From Lysobacteraceae bacterium (GTDB taxonomy: Bacteria; Pseudomonadota; Gammaproteobacteria; Xanthomonadales; Xanthomonadaceae), in contig JAUXUI010000010.1 in assembly GCA_030681035.1 (NCBI GenBank), positions 1 through 64,000 of the forward strand: a stretch of DNA of 64,000 bases, in the 5' to 3' direction. Numbering within the stretch: the stretch's first letter is position 1; each line of letters starts with the position of its first letter. Below the pieces are notes generated by a model. That model was not told where the DNA came from. It saw only the letters and a list, made by a program, of their open reading frames with translations, and did not search any database. The translations under genes and the position numbers were made by a program. Positions 29,674 through 38,366 of the stretch are shown in pieces.

Positions 29674-29719
29674 AAACGTACTGCGCGGTAAATATAATAC
29701 AAACGATACTCAGCGGCAA
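29674..29719 (-). promoter_or_regulatory. Probable abiE promoter with direct-repeat operator
   Basis: On the minus strand TTGCCG (29719-29714) and TATATT (29696-29691) are separated by 17 bases, 34 bases before the TTG start. Two related sequences, AAACGTACTGCGCGG (29674-29688) and AAACGATACTCAGCGG (29701-29716), flank the -10 box with a 27-base period. AbiEi proteins bind repeats in their own promoters, so these are the likely operators. Confidence 0.55.
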
Positions 29720-29817
29720 GTTCGTATCCTTCTGGGAGACGAATAGAGCGTAAAACGTAACAATGAAAACTCAAAGGCGAAAGTCGCCACAAGTTGCGCA
29801 AAAAAAGGGAGTGCTCG

Positions 29818-30198
29818 ATGACGGTCAGTGTCCACAATCCAGACCAGTACATGGCCAGTCTGCGGCAGATCATTGCCCAGGGACGCAAGCGGATCGGCCT
29901 TCTGGTCGGGGCGGGCGCGCCAGCCAGCATCTTTCCTCCTGGTAGCGACAAGCCGCTGATCCCTGCGGTTGCAGGCCTCACCGACATGGTGACGGAAGCG
30001 CTGAAAGCCGACTACGGCAACACCTTGGACGCCGTACGGGCTGAGCTTGACACCCCGAACATCGAAACGATCCTGTCGCGGGTGCGCAGCTTGGCCGGCG
30101 TCATTGGCAAGACGAAGGTCCATGACCTCGATGGGGAGGGGTACAAGAAGCTGAGCGACGCGAGGCAACGCTACCGTTCAACGGATCGCATCGGCTGA
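29818..30198 (+). pseudogene. 5' fragment of a SIR2-like defence gene
   Basis: A 126-codon frame whose first about 115 residues read as the start of a SIR2-family NAD-binding domain: RKRIGLLVGAGAPASIFPPG (the GAG nucleotide loop), then PLIPAVAGLTDMV. Intact SIR2 defence proteins are several hundred residues long. Here the frame ends after KKLSDARQRYRSTDRIG and the conserved chromosome resumes within 35 bases, so the catalytic Asn/His region is gone. The ATG has GGGAG upstream. SIR2 proteins deplete NAD during phage infection; this copy cannot. It is divergent from the abiE pair. Confidence 0.7.
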
Positions 30199-30231
30199 CG
30201 CGATCAGGCCTGCGGCGATCTGGCTTGCGGC

Positions 30232-31260
30232 TTACAAATCCTGCTGATAACGCACGTATGGAGTGCGTCCCTTGGGCTCATCGGGCAGGCCGATTTCACC
30301 AAGGCCGATATTGCTATCGCCACCGGACAGGATGTTGTCGGCGCCGATGCTGAGGCGGCCGCTCCACGGCGTGAGCCAGGAAACACCGATATCGACACCT
30401 TGCCAACGCAGTCCGTTGTCTGACTGCATGCTATGGCCCGTTACCGCACCACTGAAAGCGCCGTAGCCGCCACCAAGGGTGACCGCACTACGCGTCCAAT
30501 CACCACTGCGGAACAAGGTGTTGGTATTGGCAATCAAGCGTGCCCGAGCAACCGAGCCGCCAATCGAAAGCCAGCCCTGTTCGCCCAGTGGCAGGTAGGC
30601 TTGGCCACCGACATCGATTTGGTCAAGCGTGAGGCCACTCAGGTAACCATTGAGCAGCGGCCGGTTCCACCACACGTTGTTGCTGTTGGCGGCGCCACCC
30701 AGAATTGTATAACCGCGCGGTGCGGCACCCAGCACGGCACGGCTGAGGATTTGCCGTTGCGCACCGATGCCGAGGTCAACCCGAACCGGGCCGCTATCGA
30801 ATGCGACGTTGGCGCGCAGCGTCGGGCTATAACGGGCCAGTGGATCGGGGTGCTGATCCAGCGAGGCAAGCAGGCAATGCTGGCTCAGGCCACCCAGTGA
30901 ATTGATCAGGCTGGCTGGGCCATCGCACAGCACGGCCAGATTGTTGCCCGGTTCCAGGCGTACGTTGCCGCGTAAACGGTTCAGGTATTGGCCGTCGGAA
31001 GCGAGCAGTCGCGAGCCTGTGATAACTGAGCGCGATAGCGGGGTGGGTAGCAGATTCAGGCCATTTGCCGTCTGCATGTTCGCCGGTTCGACCAACAAAA
31101 ATGCCTCGAACTTGCCGGTTTCACGATTGAGCACGGGCAGCAGTGTGGTTTCCACTGCTTGTTCGGGTTGGGTAGTGGCTGGCCATTTCAGCGGAACTTG
31201 CGCGTGCGCCATGCTCGCCGCGAGGGCGAACAGCAGGCTGATGGCAAGACGGCGGATCAT
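30232..31260 (-). CDS. Exported beta-rich protein, probable outer-membrane barrel
   Basis: A 342-residue protein with a clear signal peptide (IRRLAISLLFALAASMAHA). The rest is rich in alternating strands and Gly/aromatic residues (WLSIGGSVARARLIAN, AVTLGGGYGAFSGAVTG, GRLSIGADNILSG), ending in a strand-like tail (TPYVRYQQDL). This suggests an outer-membrane beta-barrel, but I recognise no named family. ATG 31260 is placed at the signal peptide; upstream codons lack support. It appears to be the conserved flank of the guaA-linked islet. Confidence 0.6.
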   Translation of the reverse strand: MIRRLAISLLFALAASMAHAQVPLKWPATTQPEQAVETTLLPVLNRETGKFEAFLLVEPANMQTANGLNLLPTPLSRSVITGSRLLASDGQYLNRLRGNVRLEPGNNLAVLCDGPASLINSLGGLSQHCLLASLDQHPDPLARYSPTLRANVAFDSGPVRVDLGIGAQRQILSRAVLGAAPRGYTILGGAANSNNVWWNRPLLNGYLSGLTLDQIDVGGQAYLPLGEQGWLSIGGSVARARLIANTNTLFRSGDWTRSAVTLGGGYGAFSGAVTGHSMQSDNGLRWQGVDIGVSWLTPWSGRLSIGADNILSGGDSNIGLGEIGLPDEPKGRTPYVRYQQDL

Positions 31261-31479
31261 GGCAATGCGTTGTCCAAATGCTTGAAATTGTGGAAACCGG
31301 CGATTTTGCCACTCGATGCTTGGACCCGAAGCTTGGACCCGAAGCCGCCCCAAGGGTTCAAACATACTGTGCAGAGCATAGCACGGCGCGCGCTTTGTCG
31401 CTGCTTAAACCGCTGTTCTGGGACGGAATATACGGTCTGTTCCGCGAATTTCAAGGACTGCAATCAAATTGATACCAAA

Positions 31480-32382
31480 TTATTGCTGGCGGCTCGGTGA
31501 TGGCACTGTGTCGGTGGTGAAAAGCTGTGCCAGATCAACCCGATCAAAGCGGTATTGGCGGTTGCAGAACTCGCAGGTGATTTCGGCAACACCATCGGCC
31601 TGCGCCGAGGCCATGGCTTCGTGTTCGCCCAAGCTGAAGAGCACGGCGGCCACGCGTTCGCGCGAGCAACTGCATTGAAAGCGCAGTGGGCGTGTATCGA
31701 GGATGCGCACGCCATCTTCGTGAAACAGCCGGTAGAGCAGAGTGCTTACCGGAGTATCGCGCAGTTCGTCGCTGCGCAAGGTCTCGAACAACAGTGTTGC
31801 ACGGTGCCAGGCGTCGTCATTGGCTACGGTTCCGGGCAGGCGTTGCAACATCAGTCCGGCAGCACAGCCGTTATTGGCGCTGAGCAGTATCCGCGTTGGC
31901 AGTTGCTCGGACTGGGCGAAATAACGCTCGAACGATTCCGCCAAGCTACCTGCATCCAGCTCCACCAAGCCCTGGTAACGCACTGCCTCAGCCTGCGCTG
32001 TGACATTTTGTTCAATAGTGATGGCAAGCATTGAGCCAGTGCCAAAGTCGCGCGGCGTGAGTGTGTCGGGGAGCGGAAGCTGGTGCCGCGCGATACCGCG
32101 AATTGCACCAGCGGCGGTACATTCTGCGAAAATCATGCGCAGCTTTCCGGTGCCACGCATTTGCACACTCAGGCGTGCCTGTGTCTTGATATGGCCGGTG
32201 AACAAGGCGCTGGCGGCGCAGGTTTCGCCCAGACAGGCGATGACGGGTGCAGGATAATCGGCATGGCTCAGCAGTTCCTGCCAGCTTGAGTCCAGGCGAA
32301 CCAACACGCCGCGAATACCATTGTCGGCCAGAGAAAATCGCGTGATTGCATCGTGATTCGGGTCGTTGCCGGTTTCTTTCAT
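31480..32382 (-). CDS. hslO: Redox-regulated chaperone Hsp33
   Basis: A 300-residue holdase chaperone. The N-terminal domain begins at DAITRFSLADNGIRGVLVRL. The C-terminal redox switch has both cysteine pairs, CSC in FQCSCSRERV and CEFC in ITCEFCNRQYRF, which bind zinc when reduced and form disulfides under oxidation, activating the chaperone. ATG 32382 is supported by family length; a much longer upstream open frame is compositional. It is divergent from mtgA. Confidence 0.95.
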   Translation of the reverse strand: MKETGNDPNHDAITRFSLADNGIRGVLVRLDSSWQELLSHADYPAPVIACLGETCAASALFTGHIKTQARLSVQMRGTGKLRMIFAECTAAGAIRGIARHQLPLPDTLTPRDFGTGSMLAITIEQNVTAQAEAVRYQGLVELDAGSLAESFERYFAQSEQLPTRILLSANNGCAAGLMLQRLPGTVANDDAWHRATLLFETLRSDELRDTPVSTLLYRLFHEDGVRILDTRPLRFQCSCSRERVAAVLFSLGEHEAMASAQADGVAEITCEFCNRQYRFDRVDLAQLFTTDTVPSPSRQQ

Positions 32383-32501
32383 GATTTTTGCAAGCGAGAT
32401 GCGATGAGGATCACAGCAGACATGATCGGGATATTTCGGGCATTTGGCAAAAATGATCGCACGTTGTATCACTGCGATGTCATTGTGTGCGGGAGGTGGC
32501 C

Positions 32502-33239
32502 GTGAGCCGTTCACGGCAGCGGCGGCAGTCGCCGGGTCGCTGGTGGCGGCGTTTGCTGCTGCTGGTGTTGCTGCTGCCGGTATTGACGATATTGCAGGTT
32601 GTGGTGCTGCGCTGGCTCGATCCGCCCAGCTCGATGGTGATGCTGGTGCAGCGCTTTGAGTCACGAAATGTTGAAGGATTCGAGCTGGATTATCGCTGGC
32701 GCGACTGGGCGACGCTGCCAACGCAATTGCCGATTGCGCTGGTAGCCGCCGAGGACCAGCAGTTTCCCGCTCATCACGGGTTTGATCTTGATGCGATCAG
32801 CCGTGCGCTTGATCACAACGATAGCGGTGGCCGGGTGCGCGGTGCCAGCACCATCAGCCAGCAGGTCGCCAAAAACCTGTTTCTCTGGCAAGGCCGCAGT
32901 TGGCTGCGCAAAGGTATGGAAGCCTGGTACACGTTATGGCTCGAAGTGCTATGGCCCAAGCAGCGCTTGTTGGAGGTCTACGCCAACATCGTCGAGTTCG
33001 GTGAGGGAGTGTATGGCGTTGAGGCGGCGTCACAGCGCTATTTCAAGGTGTCGGCGAGCGCCCTCAACGGCGCGCAAAGCGCACGCCTGGCGGCGGTGTT
33101 GCCTAGTCCGCGACGCTGGCATGCCGATCGCCCGGGGCCGTATGTTTTGGCACGTCAGGCGTGGGTGGAGCGGCAGGTTCGTCAACTTGGCGGGCCGGAA
33201 TATCTGCGCGAGTGCTGTGGGGTGCCGGGTGCGCAGTAG
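32502..33239 (+). CDS. mtgA: Monofunctional peptidoglycan transglycosylase
   Basis: A 245-residue GT51 enzyme anchored by one N-terminal helix ([19 protein letters not shown]). Motifs are [15 protein letters not shown] (catalytic Glu), [30 protein letters not shown] and [18 protein letters not shown]. It polymerises lipid II into glycan strands at the periplasmic face. GTG 32502 is chosen because GGGAGGT stands 5 bases before it; an in-frame GTG at 32487 is weaker. Confidence 0.95.
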   Translation: MSRSRQRRQSPGRWWRRLLLLVLLLPVLTILQVVVLRWLDPPSSMVMLVQRFESRNVEGFELDYRWRDWATLPTQLPIALVAAEDQQFPAHHGFDLDAISRALDHNDSGGRVRGASTISQQVAKNLFLWQGRSWLRKGMEAWYTLWLEVLWPKQRLLEVYANIVEFGEGVYGVEAASQRYFKVSASALNGAQSARLAAVLPSPRRWHADRPGPYVLARQAWVERQVRQLGGPEYLRECCGVPGAQ

Positions 33240-33276
33240 CCTGTCTTGCCGCAGGTGACGTGGCGTAATTGATACC

Positions 33277-34239
33277 ATGCGCGCTATGGAACGCTATCGA
33301 AACCTGACGGTGGTTATTGCTGCCTACAATGAACAGGCTGCGCTGCCGGCCTTGCACGACCGCCTGTCTACGGTACTTGATGGGTTGGATATCCCGGCGC
33401 AGGTTTTGTATGTGGACGACGGCAGCGGCGACGGTACCTGGGCGGTACTTGAGCGCATTGCATCGTGCGACGCCCGTGTGGGCCTGCTGCGTTTATCGCG
33501 CAATTTTGGCAAGGAATTGGCGCTGACGGCCGGGCTGGATCATGCCGGCGAGCGTGATGCGGTGATCGTGCTCGATGCCGACGGCCAGGATCCGCCGGAA
33601 TTGATTCCACAATTTGTTGCCAAGTGGCGCGAAGGCTTCGACATGGTTTACGGCACCCGCATTGCGCGTGACGGCGAGAGCTGGCTCAAGCGCTTGACTG
33701 CCGCCGGGTTTTATCGGGTCATGTCGCGCCTGTCGCATACGCCGATGCCGCGCGATACCGGCGATTTTCGGTTGCTTTCACGGCCGGTTCTGGATGCGCT
33801 GCGCCAGTTGCGCGAACGACGGCGCTTCATGAAGGGCCTGTTTGCCTGGGTCGGTTATCGCCAGTGCGCGATCGGCTATCACCGGCAGCCGCGATTGGCC
33901 GGTCGCAGTGCCTTCAGCTATTGGCGCTTGTGGAACTTCGCGCTCGATGGCATCACCAGCTTCTCCACCGCGCCGTTGCGGGTGGCCACCTACATTGGCG
34001 TGATGACCGCGCTGGTGGCATTCGTGTTCGGGGTCTGGATCATCGCCAAGACCCTGCTCTACGGCGATGCTGTGCCGGGTTATCCGTCGCTGATGACGGT
34101 TGTTTTGTTTCTCGGCGGCGTGCAACTGATTGCGCTGGGCCTGATTGGCGAATACCTCGGGCGCCTGTACGAAGAGGCCAAACAGCGGCCCCTGTACCTC
34201 ATCACCAGCGTGCGCCCGGCCACGCAGCAAAACGATTGA
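33277..34239 (+). CDS. Membrane glycosyltransferase family 2 (GtrB/DPM-like)
   Basis: A 320-residue protein. The GT2 domain opens TVVIAAYNEQAALPAL, with YVDDGSGDGTW (DD) and VLDADGQDPPEL (DxD metal site). FSYWRLWNFALDGITSFS and two C-terminal membrane helices (about 235-257 and 268-292) are typical of polyprenyl-phosphate sugar transferases such as GtrB, ArnC and dolichol-phosphate mannose synthase. It probably loads a sugar onto undecaprenyl phosphate for later envelope modification. No matching flippase or acceptor transferase is adjacent. Confidence 0.88.
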   Translation: MRAMERYRNLTVVIAAYNEQAALPALHDRLSTVLDGLDIPAQVLYVDDGSGDGTWAVLERIASCDARVGLLRLSRNFGKELALTAGLDHAGERDAVIVLDADGQDPPELIPQFVAKWREGFDMVYGTRIARDGESWLKRLTAAGFYRVMSRLSHTPMPRDTGDFRLLSRPVLDALRQLRERRRFMKGLFAWVGYRQCAIGYHRQPRLAGRSAFSYWRLWNFALDGITSFSTAPLRVATYIGVMTALVAFVFGVWIIAKTLLYGDAVPGYPSLMTVVLFLGGVQLIALGLIGEYLGRLYEEAKQRPLYLITSVRPATQQND

Positions 34240-34263
34240 GAGTAGCCACGCGTTCGCGCCGAA

Positions 34264-35088
34264 TCAGTCGCCGGAAAATGGGTTGAGCTGGCGCCAGATC
34301 GATTTGCTCTTCGGCCAATTGCCACTCAACCAGGGATGCTCCGGGTCATTCGCCAGCAGAATCCGCTTGGTGTCGGCGGCAAGTTTGTCTTCACCCAGTT
34401 TGGTGTAAGCCTGCGCCATCAACGCCAGCGCATCGTCGATGTACATGCTTTGCGGATAGCTTTCGATGATGTACTGACCACGTTTGACGGCAGCGACATA
34501 GGCGCCACGGCGCAGGTAGTACAGGCCAACGCCGAGTTCGTGCCGGGCCAGCAAGTTGCGCAGATGTACCATGCGCTGGCGGGCATCCGGGGCATAACGG
34601 CTATCGGGATAGCGGCGGATCAAATCGGCAAAGTCGTTGAAACTTTGCATAGTGCCGGTCATCTCGCGCGAGGTCATGTCGAGCCGTGCGATGCGCTCCA
34701 TCAGGATGTTTTCCTTCTGGAAGTTGACCAATGCCTTGAGGTAGTAGGCGTAATCAATGTGTTTGTGGGTGGGGAAAGTGCGAATGAAGCGGTTCAGCGT
34801 GGAAACCGCATCCTCAGGCGCGCCGGCTTTGAACTGGGCATAAGCCAGATCAAGCTGCGCCTGTTCGGTTTCCGGCCCGAATGGAAAGCGCGCGATCAAG
34901 CGTTGGTACATTCGCCCGGATTTGCCGTAGTTGCCATCATCCAGTGCTTCACGCGATTTGCTGTATAGCTGATCCACCGGCATCGTCTCTACCGGGTCTT
35001 TTTTCGCCTTGAACCAACCGCACCCGGAAAGTACGGGAACCAACAGCAGGATCAGGACGATGCGGGGCAGGGTGCGTTTGACGGTCAT
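34264..35088 (-). CDS. bamD: Outer membrane protein assembly factor BamD
   Basis: A 274-residue lipoprotein. The signal peptide ends in lipobox LSGC ([13 protein letters not shown]), followed by TPR-like helical repeats ([63 protein letters not shown]). BamD is the essential partner of BamA in folding outer-membrane barrels. ATG 35088 starts the signal peptide; codons upstream are spurious. Divergent to rluD, a conserved arrangement in gammaproteobacteria. Confidence 0.97.
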   Translation of the reverse strand: MTVKRTLPRIVLILLLVPVLSGCGWFKAKKDPVETMPVDQLYSKSREALDDGNYGKSGRMYQRLIARFPFGPETEQAQLDLAYAQFKAGAPEDAVSTLNRFIRTFPTHKHIDYAYYLKALVNFQKENILMERIARLDMTSREMTGTMQSFNDFADLIRRYPDSRYAPDARQRMVHLRNLLARHELGVGLYYLRRGAYVAAVKRGQYIIESYPQSMYIDDALALMAQAYTKLGEDKLAADTKRILLANDPEHPWLSGNWPKSKSIWRQLNPFSGD

Positions 35089-35195
35089 GGCGATGTTCGG
35101 CGCACGCGGCGCGTATAGGGGAAAGTGGGGATAATAGCCGATCAATGCGAAATCGCTGTAAACCATGGCCCGTTGGTGGGCCACCAAGGAGTTTG

Positions 35196-36203
35196 ATGGA
35201 TACCGAACACGACGACGAACTGGTTGAGCGCCTGCATGCCACGGTGACTCAGGAGCAGGCGGGGCGGCGCTTTGATCAAGTGCTCGCGGAACTTTTCACT
35301 GACTATTCGCGCACACGTCTCACTGAATGGGTGAAATCCGGCGATGCGCGCCTGGATGGCGAGTTGGTGCGTCCACGAGAAGCCATCCGCGTGGGCCAAC
35401 AAATCACCGTGGATGCGGTGCTCGGTGTTGAAACAGACGCTGAACCGGAAGATATTGCACTTGTCGTGCTGTACGAAGATGAGGATGTGCTGGTCATCGA
35501 CAAGCCGGCCGGCTTGGTGGTGCATCCCGGAGCGGGCAATCCCAATGGCACGTTGGTGAATGCACTGTTGTACCGTGATCCACGCTTGGCGGCATTGCCG
35601 CGTGCGGGTATCGTGCATCGCCTCGACAAGGACACCTCCGGGGTGATGGTGGTTGCGCGCAGTCAACGCGCCCATACCGGTTTGATCGAGCAGTTGTCCG
35701 GGCGTGCGGTACATCGGCAGTACCTTGCCGTTGTGGTGGGTGCGATGGTGGCGGGCAGCAGTGTGGATGCACCAATCGGCCGCCACGGGCGTGATCGGGT
35801 GCGCATGGCGGTAGTAGAGGGAGGACGTCCGGCGATTACCCATTACCGCGTGTACCAGCGCTACCGCGCGCATACCGCGCTGGAATGTCGCCTGGAAACC
35901 GGTCGCACCCACCAGATACGGGTACACATGGCGCATATTCGCCATCCGCTGGTTGGCGACCCGCTGTACGGCGGCGCGCTGCGCATCCCCAAGGCGGCCA
36001 GTGCCGATCTCAACACCGTATTGCGCGGATTCCGACGCCAAGCCCTGCATGCCCAACACCTGAACTTTGCCCACCCGGCCACCGGTGAGCCGGTGCAATG
36101 CGAGGCGCCAGTGCCGGCCGACCTGATCGCGTTGATGGCGGCGTTGCAAGCGGATAGCGCCGAGGCGAACGCACTGGCACCGCGCCCGCGTACGCGCCGT
36201 TGA
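35196..36203 (+). CDS. rluD: 23S rRNA pseudouridine synthase D
   Basis: A 335-residue enzyme that modifies helix 69 of 23S rRNA. The S4 domain ([20 protein letters not shown]) is followed by the RluA-type catalytic domain with [15 protein letters not shown] and the catalytic Asp in [18 protein letters not shown], plus [22 protein letters not shown] 35196 has AAGGAG upstream. pgeF follows 10 bases downstream, an operon seen widely. Confidence 0.97.
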   Translation: MDTEHDDELVERLHATVTQEQAGRRFDQVLAELFTDYSRTRLTEWVKSGDARLDGELVRPREAIRVGQQITVDAVLGVETDAEPEDIALVVLYEDEDVLVIDKPAGLVVHPGAGNPNGTLVNALLYRDPRLAALPRAGIVHRLDKDTSGVMVVARSQRAHTGLIEQLSGRAVHRQYLAVVVGAMVAGSSVDAPIGRHGRDRVRMAVVEGGRPAITHYRVYQRYRAHTALECRLETGRTHQIRVHMAHIRHPLVGDPLYGGALRIPKAASADLNTVLRGFRRQALHAQHLNFAHPATGEPVQCEAPVPADLIALMAALQADSAEANALAPRPRTRR

Positions 36204-36213
36204 GCGGGCGTTG

Positions 36214-36987
36214 ATGCCGATGCGGCCTGAGTTCGCGCAGCAGGTGCTTTCGCCACACTGGCCGGTCCCGGCCAGTGTGTGTACGTTGACCACGCTGCGC
36301 GGGCCGATGGGATGCTCACAGGCGCCATTTGATCACTTGAACCTGGGCACGCGTTGTGGGGATTGCGGCGACGTACATGCCAACCGCGCGTTGCTGCGTG
36401 AACAAGCTCAATTGCCCAGTGCGCCATGTTGGATACAACAGGTGCATGGCACCACGGTTCATCGCTTTGATGGTGGCGGGTTGAGGGCGGGCGATGAACC
36501 GCAAGCAGATGCTGCGGTAACAGCAATCCCTGGCCAGGTACTGGCAATCCTCACCGCCGATTGTTTGCCGGTCGCATTTGCTGCGGCAGATGGCAGCGAA
36601 GTGGCGATTGCCCATGCGGGTTGGCGTGGGCTGTGCAATGGTGTGCTGGAGGCCACAGTGCAGGCGATGGCCACCGTGCCGGGCAATGTCGTGGCATGGC
36701 TCGGCCCCGCTGCCGGCCCACAGCGCTATGAAGTCGGTGATGAGGTGCGTGATGCATTCATTGCCCGTGATCAGGTAGCGGAGCAGGCCTTCAGCGCAAC
36801 GCGACCAGGGCATTGGTTGTGCGATTTATACCAGTTGGCGCGGCAACGCTTGCACGCTCAGGGCATAAGCCGGATATATGGCGGCGAGTGCTGCACGATC
36901 AGTGATCCCGGCCGGTTCTTCTCGCATCGGCGCGATGGCCGCAGCGGACGCATGGCCAGCCTGATCTGGATTGCGCCAAAACCTTGA
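36214..36987 (+). CDS. pgeF: PgeF/YfiH-type multicopper polyphenol oxidase family protein
   Basis: A 257-residue protein of the DUF152 (YfiH) family. Motifs are FDHLNLGTRCGD, WIQQVHGTTVH, ILTADCLPVAFA with the metal Cys, and VAIAHAGWRGLCNGVLE. YfiH/PgeF edits peptidoglycan precursors carrying wrong amino acids; homologues also act on purine nucleosides or phenols. ATG 36214 is used; TTG 36211 and ATG 36220 are alternatives. Confidence 0.93.
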   Translation: MPMRPEFAQQVLSPHWPVPASVCTLTTLRGPMGCSQAPFDHLNLGTRCGDCGDVHANRALLREQAQLPSAPCWIQQVHGTTVHRFDGGGLRAGDEPQADAAVTAIPGQVLAILTADCLPVAFAAADGSEVAIAHAGWRGLCNGVLEATVQAMATVPGNVVAWLGPAAGPQRYEVGDEVRDAFIARDQVAEQAFSATRPGHWLCDLYQLARQRLHAQGISRIYGGECCTISDPGRFFSHRRDGRSGRMASLIWIAPKP

Positions 36988-36988
36988 A

Positions 36989-37417
36989 TCAATCCTGCCG
37001 GTCTTTGCCGTGTGGCAAGCCACATAGCGCACGCAACAGGTCATGCCAAGTGATAATCCCGACAACCTGATCCTTCTCATCGACCACGGGCAGGCACGAT
37101 ACGTTGGCTTCCAGCATGCGGCGAGCGGCAACGCCAACCGGTTCATCGCCAGTGGCAGTAACCGGCTTGCGGGTCATGATCTGATGGGCGTGGCGCTTCA
37201 TCGTAGCGGCATCCATCGCACGCTCGCTTGGGCTGTCCACAAACGGGCTCACCGCACGCAATACGTCGCGATCAGAGATGACGCCAAACAATTCGCCCTC
37301 GGCAACAACCAGCAAATGATGGAATGCGTGGGTATCAAAGATACGCTTGATCTTGGCGAGGTTGTCGTCCAGACCGACAGTGATCGGTGTAGCGGTCAGA
37401 ATGTCTGCGACGCGCAT
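36989..37417 (-). CDS. Protein of two CBS domains
   Basis: A 142-residue stand-alone CBS pair: MRVADILTATPITVGLDDNL with HHLLVVAEGELFGVISDRDVL, then HQIMTRKPVTATGDEPV with CLPVVDEKDQVVGIITWHDLL. Such modules bind adenosyl nucleotides and act as energy sensors or regulators of a partner. GGGAG lies 8 bases before ATG 37417. It converges with pgeF with a single base between the two stops. Confidence 0.9.
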   Translation of the reverse strand: MRVADILTATPITVGLDDNLAKIKRIFDTHAFHHLLVVAEGELFGVISDRDVLRAVSPFVDSPSERAMDAATMKRHAHQIMTRKPVTATGDEPVGVAARRMLEANVSCLPVVDEKDQVVGIITWHDLLRALCGLPHGKDRQD

Positions 37418-37478
37418 CGTGTACTCCCACAAGTGAGTTACAGGCCAATTCTAACGGGTCTGTATTAAACCGGGTACG

Positions 37479-37499
37479 ATATGTTATAATATTCCAATT
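37479..37499 (+). promoter_or_regulatory. Extended -10 promoter overlapping a Zur-box-like sequence
   Basis: TGTTATAAT at 37482-37490 is an extended -10 element. The surrounding GATATGTTATAATATTCCA fits the gammaproteobacterial Zur consensus half GTTATA-N-TATAAC with 10 of 12 positions. A zinc repressor bound here would block RNA polymerase. It precedes the MerC-like gene by about 60 bases; the divergent CBS gene could also be affected. Confidence 0.45.
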
Positions 37500-37560
37500 G
37501 ATGCATGCAGGTGCCGTTTCGGCGTAACTGTGGAAGAGCCGCCAAACACTAGGAGGCGCC

Positions 37561-38013
37561 GTGTCCGTTGTACCATCTGAATCGCCGTTGTCATCGCTCA
37601 GCCGTCGAGCAATGTTCGGCAATGCGATGAGTTGCCGTGTCGCGACGGATCGTGCCGGTGCATTCGCAGCGATGCTGTGTGCATTGCACTGCGCTTTTTT
37701 GCCATTCCTGTTCGCGTTTATTCCGGGGCTCAGTATTGGCCTGCTGGGTTCGTCGCTGTTTGAGGTGGCGTTTACCGTGGTGGCGTCGGCAGTGGGTATC
37801 GCCAGCTTGGCCTTGGGCTGGCGCAAGCACCGGCTGCTTGACGCCTGGCAGCGACTGGTTCCGGGGCTTGGATTGCTGTGGATCGGTGCATTTTTACCAT
37901 GGGCGCATGATCACGCAATTATCCATGCTTTGACGATGGCTTCGGGTGGCGGTTTGATCGCTGCGGCGCATTGGCGCAACCTTCACCTCACCCGTAAACA
38001 TCTGGCCAATTGA
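37561..38013 (+). CDS. MerC-domain membrane protein
   Basis: A 150-residue protein with about four membrane helices. The MerC signature DRAGAFAAMLCALHCAFLPF (Cys pair before helix one) is followed by GLLGSSLFEVAFTVVASAVG and a His-rich end (WAHDHAIIHAL). MerC proteins carry metal ions; outside mercury operons they are often linked to zinc homeostasis. GTG 37561 is chosen because AGGAGGCGCC lies directly before it; ATG 37612 is the alternative. No mercury reductase or MerR is nearby. Confidence 0.8.
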   Translation: MSVVPSESPLSSLSRRAMFGNAMSCRVATDRAGAFAAMLCALHCAFLPFLFAFIPGLSIGLLGSSLFEVAFTVVASAVGIASLALGWRKHRLLDAWQRLVPGLGLLWIGAFLPWAHDHAIIHALTMASGGGLIAAAHWRNLHLTRKHLAN

Positions 38014-38097
38014 GCCGGATAGCACAACATCATGGTGTCTGCGCCAGAGCAGTGGTAATCTAGTCTGCTTAGCAATCGCAATCATTCAGGAGCAGTC

Positions 38098-38289
38098 ATG
38101 GGCAGAGGGGACAAGAAGACCGCAAAGGGCAAGCGTTTTACCGGCAGCCACGGAAACGCCCGTCCGCAGAGCAGCGCGGTAAGCAAGGCAGTGAGCGCCA
38201 AGGCCCCGGTCGTTGCGCGCAAAACTGCCGCCAAGGCGGCGACCAAAGCGCCAGCCAAGGCAGCAAAGGCCGCCAAGAAGTCAGCCTGA
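38098..38289 (+). CDS. Small ribosomal protein Thx-like with Lys/Ala-rich tail
   Basis: A 63-residue basic protein. The first about 28 residues (MGRGDKKTAKGKRFTGSHGN and ARPQ) match ribosomal protein Thx/bTHX, a 30S-associated peptide that fills a cavity in the 16S head. The remaining half is a repeat-like run of Ala and Lys (KTAAKAATKAPAKAAKAAKK) resembling histone-H1-like tails. AGGAG precedes the ATG and a strong terminator follows, so it is a monocistronic gene. Confidence 0.85.
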   Translation: MGRGDKKTAKGKRFTGSHGNARPQSSAVSKAVSAKAPVVARKTAAKAATKAPAKAAKAAKKSA

Positions 38290-38306
38290 ACCTGCTCACG
38301 GTGCAA

Positions 38307-38340
38307 GACAAAACCCCGCTCTGGCGGGGTTTTGTCGTTT
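38307..38340 (+). terminator. Rho-independent terminator after the Thx gene
   Basis: A 13-bp stem (GACAAAACCCCGC at 38307-38319 with 38324-38336), a TCTG loop, and a T-rich tail. A/T-rich outer stem bases make it effective on both strands. Confidence 0.92.
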
Positions 38341-38366
38341 CATGGCTTGAAAAACGTGTCTGAACT

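Noticed and set aside
32383-32721. 113-codon N-terminal extension of Hsp33
   Set aside because: Ala/Pro-rich low-complexity text overlapping the divergent mtgA gene; Hsp33 length fits the start at 32382.
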